A stretch of 28,897 nt of DNA from Collinsella sp. GTDB lineage: Bacteria > Actinomycetota > Coriobacteriia > Coriobacteriales > Coriobacteriaceae. Below, one piece after another: positions 21,895 to 28,623 of the stretch. The notes under the pieces were generated by a model, which was not told the origin of the DNA, ran no database searches, and saw nothing but the letters and a program-made list of their open reading frames with translations. Position numbers and translations under genes: made by a program. Within the stretch, counting starts at the first letter, position 1, and each line of letters begins with the position of its first letter. The stretch is from positions 1-28,897 of the forward strand of contig DXLV01000025.1 of assembly GCA_019414545.1 (NCBI GenBank), written 5' to 3'.

Positions 21895-21901
21895 TTGCCG
21901 G

Positions 21902-21927
21902 CTATGTGGTATGCAAAACTAGATAAC
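21902..21927. promoter_or_regulatory. Candidate operator upstream of the DUF1836 gene, shared with degV
   Basis: This 26-bp element matches the sequence at 23576-23601 at 21 of 26 positions, including the uninterrupted block CAAAACTAGATA. It lies 36-62 bp upstream of the DUF1836 ATG and overlaps where a -35 would fall relative to TACAAT (21934-21939) or TAGAAT (21929-21934). The palindrome is less perfect here than upstream of degV. Confidence 0.6.
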
Positions 21928-21963
21928 CTAGAATACAATATAGAAAATGAACGGAGGCCTCTT

Positions 21964-22575
21964 ATGAACCACGTTAAACACGTTATTCCGATGTCCGATT
22001 CGTCGGTCAGTATTAAGCCTGAGGATATTCAGCCCACTGTGCTGCCCGATGCATTTATTCAGTCCGAAATCGTGTGCAAACTCAATACGTTGAGTCTGTC
22101 GCGCTATGACCAGTTGCCCAATGTGACGCTCTATCGCGACCAGGTTATTGAGTATGTTGCGCTGTGGATGGAGCCGCTGTCCATTTGCGTTGAGCAGCCC
22201 GTCATTACGCCATCGATGATCAACAACTACGTGAAGGTCGGCCTGGTGCCTGCTCCGGTTAAAAAGCAATATGGCCGCGAGCAGATTGCCCGTCTGATCG
22301 CTATCTGCATCTTTAAGCAGGTGCTACCTATTGCTGCGGTGCAGGCACTCTTTAACATTCAGCGATTGAGCTACGATGCCACGACGGCCTTCAACTATGT
22401 GGTTGATCAGCTCGAGGCATCGATTCGTTCGGCGTTTTCCGTCGAGCCGACGCCGGTTCCCGATACGGCGCATCAGGTAACGCGTGAGTCGCTGCTTGTG
22501 CGCAGCGCGGTTTCATCCTTTGTTTCGAAGGCTTACTTGATGAGCTATCTCAAGTTCAACGGGTTTAATAGCTAG
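21964..22575 (+). CDS. DUF1836 domain protein, predicted DNA-binding regulator
   Basis: This 203-residue protein belongs to the DUF1836 family. Its centre, about residues 75-115 (ITPSMINNYVKVGLVPAPVK, then KQYGREQIARLIAICIFKQVLPI), reads like a MerR-type winged helix: a helix-turn-helix, the LVPAP wing and a YGREQIARL helix. The N-terminal 60 residues and the C-terminal 60 are helical without known motifs. No membrane helix is present. ATG 21964 follows AACGGAGG at 5 nt. Upstream in-frame codons run through the trxB terminator and are excluded. It converges on degV across a shared terminator, and both promoters carry the same 26-bp element, so it may regulate itself and degV. No ligand or target is known to me. 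Confidence 0.85.
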   Translation: MNHVKHVIPMSDSSVSIKPEDIQPTVLPDAFIQSEIVCKLNTLSLSRYDQLPNVTLYRDQVIEYVALWMEPLSICVEQPVITPSMINNYVKVGLVPAPVKKQYGREQIARLIAICIFKQVLPIAAVQALFNIQRLSYDATTAFNYVVDQLEASIRSAFSVEPTPVPDTAHQVTRESLLVRSAVSSFVSKAYLMSYLKFNGFNS

Positions 22576-22587
22576 CCGACGTATAAA

Positions 22588-22635
22588 ACGAGCGGGACAA
22601 AGAGCCATCTGTCGGTTTGTCCCGCCCGTATTTTT
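22588..22635. terminator. Bidirectional terminator between DUF1836 gene and degV
   Basis: GCGGGACAAA (22592-22601) pairs with TTTGTCCCGC (22616-22625), extended by ACG/CGT after one mismatch. ATTTTTG follows on the + strand, and the A-rich ATAAAA on the left gives a U-run for the - strand. It can serve both convergent genes. Confidence 0.9.
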
Positions 22636-22648
22636 GCTTGGTTGGACT

Positions 22649-23515
22649 TTATTTGCCCGAAGCTACGCCCATGCCGTAGCCGATGATGAGGCCGTGCATC
22701 TCGGCGTAATAGGAATCCAGGCCGTTGCAGGGCATGATGATGGTCTTGGAGCCGGGCCAGCGCTCCACAATTCGGCTGGCAAGTGCTTGGGCGCCTGCCT
22801 CATTCTCGACATGGTCGATAACGACCTCGCCGCCCGTAAAACCTTCGGCTTCCATGGTGTCGATGATCTTGTTGAGCATCTTCTTTTCGCCACGCGTGTG
22901 CCCAACGAGTTCGATTTTACCGGCTTCACTCGCCGTGCCCAAAATGCGAATATTGAGCTTGTTGGCAATGACGCCGGCTGCCTTAGGGATACGTCCGGCT
23001 TTGGCGAGGTTTTCGTAATTGCACAAGCTGAAGAGGATTTTGCTGTTCTGTTCAAGGCTATCGAAGTATGCGCAAGCGTCCTCGAATGAGATATCCGGAT
23101 TGCTTGCAAGATAGCGGTCGAACAGCAAGAAAATGAGATCCATTTTGCCGCCAGCTGCGCGTGAATTGACAAGATGAATATTGCGGTCCGGTTCCTCGGC
23201 AAGAACCATATCGCGAGCCGTAGCTGCCGCATTGTAGCTGCCCGACACGCCCTCAGAGATCGGCATGCAGATGGTCTTGTCTGCCAATTTGAAGAGCTCG
23301 ACCCACTCCCCTACGCTGGGACAAGCGCTCGAAGAAGCGTTCGTCTCCGCCTGAACAGCGCAGTCGAGCTCATGAACATCGAGTGAAAGGTCATCGACGA
23401 ATTCACGCTCCCCCACTCGAATTTTGAGGGGCGCAAATGCAAAGGTGGTATGGGGCGCGGTCGGTTGCCAATCGCGGAGGTTACAGCTTGAATCGGAGAT
23501 AAGTGCCCAGCTCAT
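22649..23515 (-). CDS. DegV family fatty-acid-binding protein
   Basis: DegV-fold proteins bind long-chain fatty acids; some act as FakB subunits that present exogenous fatty acids to the FakA kinase. The protein is 288 aa, with an N-terminal SWALISDSSCNL, the conserved ASSSACPSVGEWVELF and a PISEGVSGSYNAAATARDM block, which contains the Ser/Gly residues contacting the carboxylate. The C-terminal part has IDHVENEAGAQALASRI and ends in GYGMGVASGK. It is cytosolic, with no signal. It lies opposite a DUF1836 regulator; a shared upstream element suggests they are co-regulated. No fakA is visible in the window, so participation in fatty acid phosphorylation is inference. Confidence 0.92.
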   Translation of the reverse strand: MSWALISDSSCNLRDWQPTAPHTTFAFAPLKIRVGEREFVDDLSLDVHELDCAVQAETNASSSACPSVGEWVELFKLADKTICMPISEGVSGSYNAAATARDMVLAEEPDRNIHLVNSRAAGGKMDLIFLLFDRYLASNPDISFEDACAYFDSLEQNSKILFSLCNYENLAKAGRIPKAAGVIANKLNIRILGTASEAGKIELVGHTRGEKKMLNKIIDTMEAEGFTGGEVVIDHVENEAGAQALASRIVERWPGSKTIIMPCNGLDSYYAEMHGLIIGYGMGVASGK

Positions 23516-23528
23516 AGAGGGTCCTTTC

Positions 23529-23550
23529 TAATTGTTCTTCAACAATTATA
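23529..23550 (-). promoter_or_regulatory. degV -10 element and palindrome at the transcription start
   Basis: A perfect TATAAT lies at 23550-23545 on the - strand, with no good -35 at the expected distance. It overlaps a perfect palindrome, TAATTGTT-GAAG-AACAATTA (23548-23529), which would fold into an 8-bp hairpin at the mRNA 5' end. The missing -35 fits a promoter that needs an activator. Confidence 0.6.
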
Positions 23551-23572
23551 GCCTTCTTGCTGACCGATTGGG

Positions 23573-23603
23573 CCGCTATCTAGTATTCAAAACTAGATAG
23601 CGG
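23573..23603. promoter_or_regulatory. Candidate operator upstream of degV (palindrome)
   Basis: CCGCTATCTAGT (23573-23584) and ACTAGATAGCGG (23592-23603) form a perfect 12-bp inverted repeat around ATTCAAA. It lies immediately upstream of the -35 position of the degV promoter. The part 23576-23601 recurs upstream of the DUF1836 gene. No T-run suited to a terminator follows on either strand. Confidence 0.7.
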
Positions 23604-23610
23604 CGTGCAC

Positions 23611-23656
23611 TAAAGGCAAAAGAATGGACCCCATGACTCAGAGCCACGAGGTCCAT
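23611..23656 (-). terminator. Terminator of the NlpC/P60 gene
   Basis: On the - strand ATGGACC (23656-23650) pairs with GGTCCAT (23630-23624) around a loop that can pair further internally, followed by TCTTTTGCCTTT. It begins 23 bases beyond the stop codon. Confidence 0.65.
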
Positions 23657-23679
23657 CTCCGTTTGTTTTATCTGAATAC

Positions 23680-24807
23680 TTAGTAACGCACGAAGATATA
23701 GTTGTTGTTCATGCCGGCGGCAACGGAGCTGATGATAACACCCGTGTTGTAGTCGGAAGCATGAATCATCTGACCACCACCGATGTAAATGCCGGTGTGG
23801 TACGAGTTGACCACAACGTCACCGGGCTGCGGATCGGACACACGCGTCCAGCCCATAAAGGTACCCGTGGTGCCCAGGCGGCAATAGCGACCAGTGAGGC
23901 AATAGCTAACAAAACCAGAGCAGTCGAAGCTGTTCGGGCCAATTCCGCCCCAGGAATAAGCGCAACCAAGCTTGCTGTATGCACGCGAGACAACAGAACC
24001 GCCATCGACGGACTGGCTCGGGGCAGAAGGCGTCGGAGCCGGAGCGGGCGTGGAGGGCTGCGGTGTAGGAGCAGGTGCCGGCGTAGGAGCCGGAGTGTTG
24101 CCGCCCTGGTTGTTGTTATTGCTGGTCTGGCCACCGTTGTTGGTGTTCTCGGTCGTGCCCGCAGTTTCGCTGCTCACCGTGGCCTTCTCGGCAGTGCTGG
24201 CGTTAATGCCCGCCTGCAGTGCGGCGTTCGCCTCAGCCTCGGCGGCAAGCTCGGCCTGCAGCTGCGAATCCAGGGAATTTACGACGTTCTGGGCTTCAGC
24301 CTGCTGGGCGTTAAGCTCGTCGACCTTTTTCTGCGTGTCGGCGACGTTCTTCTCCTGCTCGGCCTGCTTATCGGTGAGCTGCTGCTTAAGCTCCTTGACC
24401 TCTTGAATGGTCTGAGCTTGCTTATCGGAAACTTTGCCGTAGTAGAACAGACGGTTGAGCATATCGCTCAGGTCATCGACGCCCGTCAGAACCTGAAGCA
24501 GGCTCAGACCGCCGGTTTTGTACTCGCCGGCGACATAGGTCGAGAGCTTGGCCTGACCATCGGCGATCTCCTGCTGCTTTTGCGTGATCTCGCCAGCAGT
24601 CTGGTCGAGCGCCTGCGTCTGCGTGGCGAGCTCATCGTAAATCTGCTGGGTTTGGGTACCGATCTGCTCGAGCTTCGTACGAGCAGCGGCAAGGTCGGAT
24701 GCGGTATCGGCGTAGGCAGGAGCCGCGAGGCCCAAGCCCAAAACACAAGCGAGGGTTGCCGTAGCAGCGCAGCGTGCCATGTTTTTGTGCGTGTTTGCTG
24801 TGCGCAT
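23680..24807 (-). CDS. Secreted NlpC/P60 peptidoglycan hydrolase with coiled coil
   Basis: This is an exported D,L-endopeptidase that cuts peptide stems of peptidoglycan, probably in daughter cell separation. A signal peptide covers residues 1-33, with cleavage expected after PAYA. Residues about 35-210 are a long coiled coil rich in Gln, Glu and Ala, as in RipA/CwlO-type proteins, where it controls activity. A linker of Asn/Gly then Pro-Ala-Pro-Thr repeats spans about 215-265. The C-terminal NlpC/P60 domain has nucleophile Cys in FDCSGFVSYC and catalytic His in YHTGIYIGGG. The length is 375 aa. The ribosome binding site GGAAAGGAAG precedes the ATG. It lies 32 bases after apt on the same strand and may be partly co-transcribed with it. 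Confidence 0.94.
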   Translation of the reverse strand: MRTANTHKNMARCAATATLACVLGLGLAAPAYADTASDLAAARTKLEQIGTQTQQIYDELATQTQALDQTAGEITQKQQEIADGQAKLSTYVAGEYKTGGLSLLQVLTGVDDLSDMLNRLFYYGKVSDKQAQTIQEVKELKQQLTDKQAEQEKNVADTQKKVDELNAQQAEAQNVVNSLDSQLQAELAAEAEANAALQAGINASTAEKATVSSETAGTTENTNNGGQTSNNNNQGGNTPAPTPAPAPTPQPSTPAPAPTPSAPSQSVDGGSVVSRAYSKLGCAYSWGGIGPNSFDCSGFVSYCLTGRYCRLGTTGTFMGWTRVSDPQPGDVVVNSYHTGIYIGGGQMIHASDYNTGVIISSVAAGMNNNYIFVRY

Positions 24808-24839
24808 GTAGCTTCCTTTCCAGTAACTAAGGGTAACGG

Positions 24840-25370
24840 CTAGTCTACCGTCACCAGGCTAAAGAGCTCTACATCGTCATCAGACGGCGTGAGCTTCTCG
24901 CGCGGGTTGAGAAACGCAAGCTCAAGGATACAACCGTAACCGACAAGCTTTGCGCCCATATCTCGCACAAGTTTACCTGTTGCCTCGACGGTTCCGCCCG
25001 TCGCGACCAAGTCATCCAGAATCAACACGGTATCTTTAGAGCTGATAGCGTCGGCATGGATCTCAATTGAATCGGTGCCGTACTCGAGCTCGTAGCTCTG
25101 GCTTACGGTCTCGCGCGGCAGCTTGCCCGGTTTACGTGCAGGAACAAAGCCGGCGCCAAGGGCTACAGCCACCGGTACGCCAACCATAAAGCCGCGAGCC
25201 TCGGGACCTACGACCTTGGTGATTCCCATGCCGGCAAAGTGCTCGGCGAGGGCATCGGTCATGGCTTTGAGCGCCTCGGGGTTGCCAAAGAGCGGCGTGA
25301 TGTCTTTAAAGATGACTCCGGGCTCGGGATAGTCGGGGATGTCGACGATTTGAGATTCGAAGTCGTACAT
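24840..25370 (-). CDS. apt: Adenine phosphoribosyltransferase
   Basis: Apt salvages adenine with PRPP to make AMP. The sequence has IVDIPDYPEPGVIFKDITPL at the N-terminus, the GPEARGFMVGVPVAVALG flexible-loop region, RKPGKLPRETVSQSYELEYG, and the PRPP-binding VLILDDLVATGGT. The length of 176 aa is typical. ATG 25370 has AAAGG at 7 nt; an in-frame TTG five codons earlier is less likely. It is 40 bases from the MerR gene on the same strand, and no terminator is seen between them. Confidence 0.96.
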   Translation of the reverse strand: MYDFESQIVDIPDYPEPGVIFKDITPLFGNPEALKAMTDALAEHFAGMGITKVVGPEARGFMVGVPVAVALGAGFVPARKPGKLPRETVSQSYELEYGTDSIEIHADAISSKDTVLILDDLVATGGTVEATGKLVRDMGAKLVGYGCILELAFLNPREKLTPSDDDVELFSLVTVD

Positions 25371-25410
25371 TGCATGACCTTTCAATGGGTTGCCGGATAA
25401 GCGGCAGCGG

Positions 25411-26289
25411 TTATTTGCCCGCCGTGGCGGTGCCGGAGTGCGAAGGGGCGACGACCTTGAGCGGCTTTACGAGAGAATCCTCGTGCGAAGCCGGCGTGGC
25501 TATCTTTTCGTTTTTGGCTTTGGTGGACTCGGAGCGAGTGATTTCCTCATCGAGTGCATCGATGTCGGCGTCCTCGACCACGGCGTTGAGCGACTCAAAA
25601 ACGCGGTTCTTGAGCAGTGCAGTGTGCACACCCTCGGTCAGGTCGTGAAGCTTCTTAAACGCACGCTCGAGCTTGGCGTCGCGCTCGTCATCGGAGGTAT
25701 CCATTCCGAGCATGCTCACGAGCACCTGCTCAAACATCGAGGACTCGCGGTTGGCGGAAGACACGTACTGACGCAGGTTGCGGGGCTCGATATGGAAGCG
25801 TGACAGCTCGGAACAGTAGCGGATGATTGGAAAATCGCGACCATCGACGAGCTCACGATTCTGCGGACTCTTGATGATGCGAATGAGGTCGTTCTCGGCG
25901 AGCGAGCGGATAAACGAAATCTCGACGCCCAGCATATCGGGAATGGTCTCAATGGGATGCAGCTTTTGCTTAGTCTCCTTGGGCTCCGTCTTGAGCGGAA
26001 CATCGGACAGCAAGCCCACCTCGTAAGCGAGCGTTGACAGGTCCGTGGCGTTTTCCAAGCGCTGCTTAATCACGTTGAGCGGCATGTAGCGGGTCTTCTG
26101 CAAATGCAGGATGACCTCCAGGCGATCAACGTCCTCCTTAGAGTACTGACGGTATCCCTTAGGCGTACGATGAGGGGTAATGAGCCCCTCATCTTCTAGA
26201 AATCTAATTTTTGAGTTCGAAAGATCGGGGTATGCGCCTCGAAGTAGGTTGACGACTTGGCCGATACTCAGATAGTTGCGTTCGGCCAT
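25411..26289 (-). CDS. MerR-family regulator, FtsR-like
   Basis: An N-terminal MerR winged helix covers residues about 5-75: YLSIGQVVNLLRGAYPDLSN, FLEDEGLITPHRTPKGYRQY and VDRLEVILHLQ. The remaining 215 residues form a helical effector or dimer domain without cysteine or metal motifs, ending in a low-complexity charged tail. In actinobacteria a MerR protein directly downstream of an FHA gene is the conserved FtsR/Rv1828 group, and FtsR of Corynebacterium activates ftsZ. Here the gap to the FHA gene is only 3 bases, and pgsA lies upstream, as in Mycobacterium. Assignment to this group rests on domain type and synteny. At 292 aa it is longer than the usual 245-250 because of the tail. Control of ftsZ here is inference. 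Confidence 0.85.
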   Translation of the reverse strand: MAERNYLSIGQVVNLLRGAYPDLSNSKIRFLEDEGLITPHRTPKGYRQYSKEDVDRLEVILHLQKTRYMPLNVIKQRLENATDLSTLAYEVGLLSDVPLKTEPKETKQKLHPIETIPDMLGVEISFIRSLAENDLIRIIKSPQNRELVDGRDFPIIRYCSELSRFHIEPRNLRQYVSSANRESSMFEQVLVSMLGMDTSDDERDAKLERAFKKLHDLTEGVHTALLKNRVFESLNAVVEDADIDALDEEITRSESTKAKNEKIATPASHEDSLVKPLKVVAPSHSGTATAGK

Positions 26290-26292
26290 GCC

Positions 26293-26727
26293 CTACTCAC
26301 CGGTTTCGATGCGCTCCGGCGTGCTCTCGTGGTAGATGAGCGTAAACGTACCGATCTGGACGGAAGAACCGTCGTGCAGCGGGGCTGCATTGACGATGGC
26401 GCCGTCGACCCAGGTGCCATTGAGCGAGCCCAAGTCCTCGATGCGAGCGCCGAGGCCCTCGCGGATAATGCGCGCGTGGCTGCGCGATACGGTCATGTCA
26501 TTGAGGAAGATGCCATTCGCGGGATCGCGGCCGATGGTGGTCACGTCGTCCTCGAGCTCAAAGGCGGCACCAGTCTGCGGACCCTTGACGATGGACAGAA
26601 CGGGGGCGGTGATGCGCACGTTGGCCATGAGGTCGGGAACGGTGACGTCGCTTGAAGGCACGCGGAATACGCAGGTAGCGTCAGCAGTCTTATCATTCTG
26701 AGGCATATTGTTAACCATGTTGTCCAT
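26293..26727 (-). CDS. FHA-domain protein, GarA/OdhI-like
   Basis: This small cytosolic protein has an FHA phosphothreonine-binding domain (about residues 42-135) with TIGRDP (64-69), the SRSHARI block (81-87) and LGSLNGTWVDG (99-109), all core recognition residues. The N-terminal tail contains DATCVFRVPSS with Thr18. In mycobacterial GarA and corynebacterial OdhI the equivalent tail, ETTSVFR, is phosphorylated by Ser/Thr kinases and then blocks the FHA domain, controlling 2-oxoglutarate metabolism. ATG 26727 is preceded by AGGGG at about 6 nt and gives 144 aa, the GarA size. A weak -10, TATGAT (26783-26778), may provide a local promoter. No Ser/Thr kinase is in the window. FHA identity is firm; the GarA-like role is inference. 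Confidence 0.9.
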   Translation of the reverse strand: MDNMVNNMPQNDKTADATCVFRVPSSDVTVPDLMANVRITAPVLSIVKGPQTGAAFELEDDVTTIGRDPANGIFLNDMTVSRSHARIIREGLGARIEDLGSLNGTWVDGAIVNAAPLHDGSSVQIGTFTLIYHESTPERIETGE

Positions 26728-26793
26728 GACAACCCCTAACTTATCGCGGACGTGCCGCAAATAATGAACCGTACGTAATCATACCCCAACGAA

Positions 26794-27498
26794 TCAGTCT
26801 TCGATTTCGGGGTTAAGAAAGTCGATGTCCTCGTCCTCGGGATGCGCGAGAGCCTGTTTAATGGCCACTCCGCCCTTAATGGAGTAGATGACAGCGGTGA
26901 GCATGGAGAAGATCACACCGCCATACACAAAGAAGATGCCGAGGGGCACCGAGCTTCCGTTGAGACCCGGGAAGGCCGTGAGGGTTGAAGGTAAAAGGTG
27001 CAGGCCGTCAACAACGGGGAACCCGAGCAGCATGAGCGAGAAGCCGGTCATGAGCAGCGCGGTGGCAATCTTTCCGGGAAAGACGACATCGATGGGGCGT
27101 CGGTGATAATGACGCACGATAAGCGTGCCGATGCCCAGATAGATGTCGCGGCCAATAATGAGCACGCAGACCCAGATGGGCAGCTCTCCGCGGACTACCA
27201 GTCCCAAGACGCCGGTGAACAGCAGCGCACGGTCGCAAATGGGATCCATGACCTTGCCGAGCCACGAGACCGTCTTAGTCATGCGGGCGATTTGACCGTC
27301 CATCCAGTCGGTGGAGGCGGCAACGGCGTAGATAACGATGGCGATGACGCGGTTGTTGTCCGTCACAAACAGGTACAGAAATACCAAGGTGAGGATCAGG
27401 CGCGTAAAGGTTATGAAATTGGAGATCGTAAAGATCTTATTCGACGGGTAATCGGAAGTGCCGATAAGCTCCTTTTTGATCTTCTTTTTGATGCCCAC
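26794..27498 (-). CDS. CDP-alcohol phosphatidyltransferase (second PgsA paralogue)
   Basis: An integral membrane enzyme of phospholipid synthesis. The full signature is present: DWMDGQIAR, eight residues, GKVMDPICD. The sequence begins with a basic stretch (VGIKKKIKKELIG) before FTISNFITFTRLILT, and about five to six helices follow. It ends in an acidic tail (EDEDIDFLNPEIED). GTG 27498 is my preferred start, with GGGGGAG just upstream and 234 aa. Upstream ATGs in the same frame precede the predicted promoter start and are unlikely. It differs clearly from the PgsA at 5873-6511. The position before an FHA gene and a MerR gene parallels pgsA2 in Mycobacterium. It could make phosphatidylglycerophosphate, cardiolipin or another phospholipid; the alcohol acceptor cannot be read from sequence. 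Confidence 0.88.
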   Translation of the reverse strand: MGIKKKIKKELIGTSDYPSNKIFTISNFITFTRLILTLVFLYLFVTDNNRVIAIVIYAVAASTDWMDGQIARMTKTVSWLGKVMDPICDRALLFTGVLGLVVRGELPIWVCVLIIGRDIYLGIGTLIVRHYHRRPIDVVFPGKIATALLMTGFSLMLLGFPVVDGLHLLPSTLTAFPGLNGSSVPLGIFFVYGGVIFSMLTAVIYSIKGGVAIKQALAHPEDEDIDFLNPEIED

Positions 27499-27534
27499 AG
27501 GACTCCCCCGCTGGTTAACGACAAAACTTTCGCT

Positions 27535-27563
27535 ACTATACCCGTTCCGGCGATGTCTATCCA
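27535..27563 (-). promoter_or_regulatory. Candidate promoter of the second pgsA gene
   Basis: On the - strand TGGATA (27563-27558) and TATAGT (27540-27535) are spaced 17 nt apart. Transcription would start near 27528, about 30 nt before the proposed GTG, which helps to reject the longer reading-frame starts. Confidence 0.55.
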
Positions 27564-27625
27564 GCGTAAGCATAGAGAGTCCAGACATGAGGAAGGCGCT
27601 TTTGGGCGGCGGTGGATTTCACATT

Positions 27626-27688
27626 CGTGTACATCAGCCTCCAAACATGCCGAAAAATGTCGGTTTTGGAGGGTGATGTACACGTTTT
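27626..27688. repeat. Long hairpin with 20-nt arms
   Basis: Arms 27626-27645 and 27665-27684 are complementary at 19 of 20 positions (CGTGTACATCAGCCTCCAAA). An inner CCGA/TCGG stem closes a 6-nt AAAATG loop. GTTTTG follows on the + strand. It could be a terminator or an intergenic repeat element; neither flanking gene runs toward it, which makes a simple terminator role odd. Confidence 0.85.
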
Positions 27689-27805
27689 GATTCGGTGATT
27701 ACATCGATCGGGAAAGTTGTTGCCTTAAGCAAATTAATCATGATGTGCGGGTCGAGAAGGGTTGGCGCCAAAAGAACCCAACGGCCGTTATGGCTTCGTT
27801 AGAAA

Positions 27806-27887
27806 CGCGCCCCACCATGGATGGTGAACCCGAAAGGTAAGGCGCGCGGGCACGGTGACTCGGCCCGCGCTCCCGGAAGAGAAAGGA
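27806..27887 (+). promoter_or_regulatory. Structured 5' leader with mutually exclusive helices
   Basis: Paired element P1 is CGCGCC/GGCGCG (27806-27811 with 27841-27846). It encloses P2 CACCA/TGGTG (27813-27817 with 27822-27826) and a short P3 ACC/GGT (27828-27830 with 27836-27838), a three-way junction. A competing hairpin GCGCGGGC/GCCCGCGC (27844-27851 with 27863-27870) shares bases 27844-27846 with P1. The GAAAGGA ribosome binding site follows at 27881-27887. It does not match a riboswitch class I recognise. Confidence 0.5.
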
Positions 27888-27894
27888 TAAACCC

Positions 27895-28623
27895 ATGGGT
27901 TACATGCTCGAGACGCGTGGGCTCACCAAGCGCTTCGGCCGCGGCGACCAGGCGCAGGACGCCGTGGCCGATGTGAGCCTTCATATCCGCGAGGGCGAGG
28001 TGTACGGGCTGCTCGGTCCCAACGGCGCCGGCAAGTCGACAACGCTCAAGATGATCTGCGGGATGCTGCGGCCGACGGCCGGGGAGATCCTCTTTGCCGG
28101 GCACGCCTGGCGCCGCGAGGACCTCTACGCAATCGGCAGCCTCATCGAGGAGGCGCCGCTCTACCCCAACCTCACCGCGCGCGAGAACCTGCGCGTGCGC
28201 ACCACGCTGCTGGGCCTTCCCGAGAGCCGCATAGATGAGGTGCTCGCCGCCGTGGACCTCGCGGACACCGGGAAGAAGCGCGCCGGGCGCTTCTCGATGG
28301 GCATGCGGCAGCGCCTGGGGCTCGCACTGGCGCTGATCGCCCGGCCACGCCTGCTCGTGCTCGACGAGCCCACCAACGGCCTCGACCCCATCGGCATCGA
28401 GGAGCTGCGCGACCAGATCCGCGGCTTCGCGGCGGCGGGTACGACGGTGATCGTCTCGAGCCACATCCTCTCCGAGGTGCAGCAGATGGCGGACACCATC
28501 GGCATCATCTGCGGGGGGCGCCTCGCCTACGAGGATGCGCTTCGTCCCGGGCAGGACCTCGAGGAACTCTTCATGAGCTTCTGCCGGGAAGGGCGACGAG
28601 CGCGCGGGGAGGTGGCGGCATGA
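27895..28623 (+). CDS. ABC transporter ATP-binding protein, lantibiotic-immunity (LanF/MutF) type
   Basis: This is the ATPase of an ABC exporter of the group that removes lantibiotics or similar peptides from the membrane. Walker A is GPNGAGKST (about residues 43-51), the ABC signature is FSMGMRQRLGLALALI, Walker B is LLVLDEPTNGLDP, and the switch His is in SSHIL. In place of the usual Q-loop Gln the sequence reads IEEAPLYPNLTARENL; this Glu variant is typical of LanF proteins. The length of 242 aa fits. GAAAGGA lies 7 nt before the ATG. The next gene starts in a 4-base ATGA overlap. Third codon positions are much more often G or C than in the genes to the left, which suggests recent acquisition. 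Substrate is inferred from family only. Confidence 0.9.
   Translation: MGYMLETRGLTKRFGRGDQAQDAVADVSLHIREGEVYGLLGPNGAGKSTTLKMICGMLRPTAGEILFAGHAWRREDLYAIGSLIEEAPLYPNLTARENLRVRTTLLGLPESRIDEVLAAVDLADTGKKRAGRFSMGMRQRLGLALALIARPRLLVLDEPTNGLDPIGIEELRDQIRGFAAAGTTVIVSSHILSEVQQMADTIGIICGGRLAYEDALRPGQDLEELFMSFCREGRRARGEVAA

Larger units (their letters stand above)
27589..27894. other. Intergenic region between second pgsA and the ABC transporter
   Basis: About 300 bases between divergent genes without a credible coding region. The left part holds a long hairpin repeat, and the right part a structured leader in front of the ABC transporter. A weak promoter pair, TTGTTG (27717-27722) and CATGAT (27739-27744), could start the leader. 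Confidence 0.7.

Noticed and set aside
27499..27588. An ATG start at 27588 for the second pgsA gene
   Set aside because: The predicted promoter -10 at 27540-27535 lies inside this stretch, and the residues before the GTG at 27498 do not resemble the family.
27817..27840. A 7-codon open frame (MDGEPER) in the ABC transporter leader
   Set aside because: No ribosome binding site is seen before it and the ATG is buried in a stem; kept only as an alternative regulatory idea.
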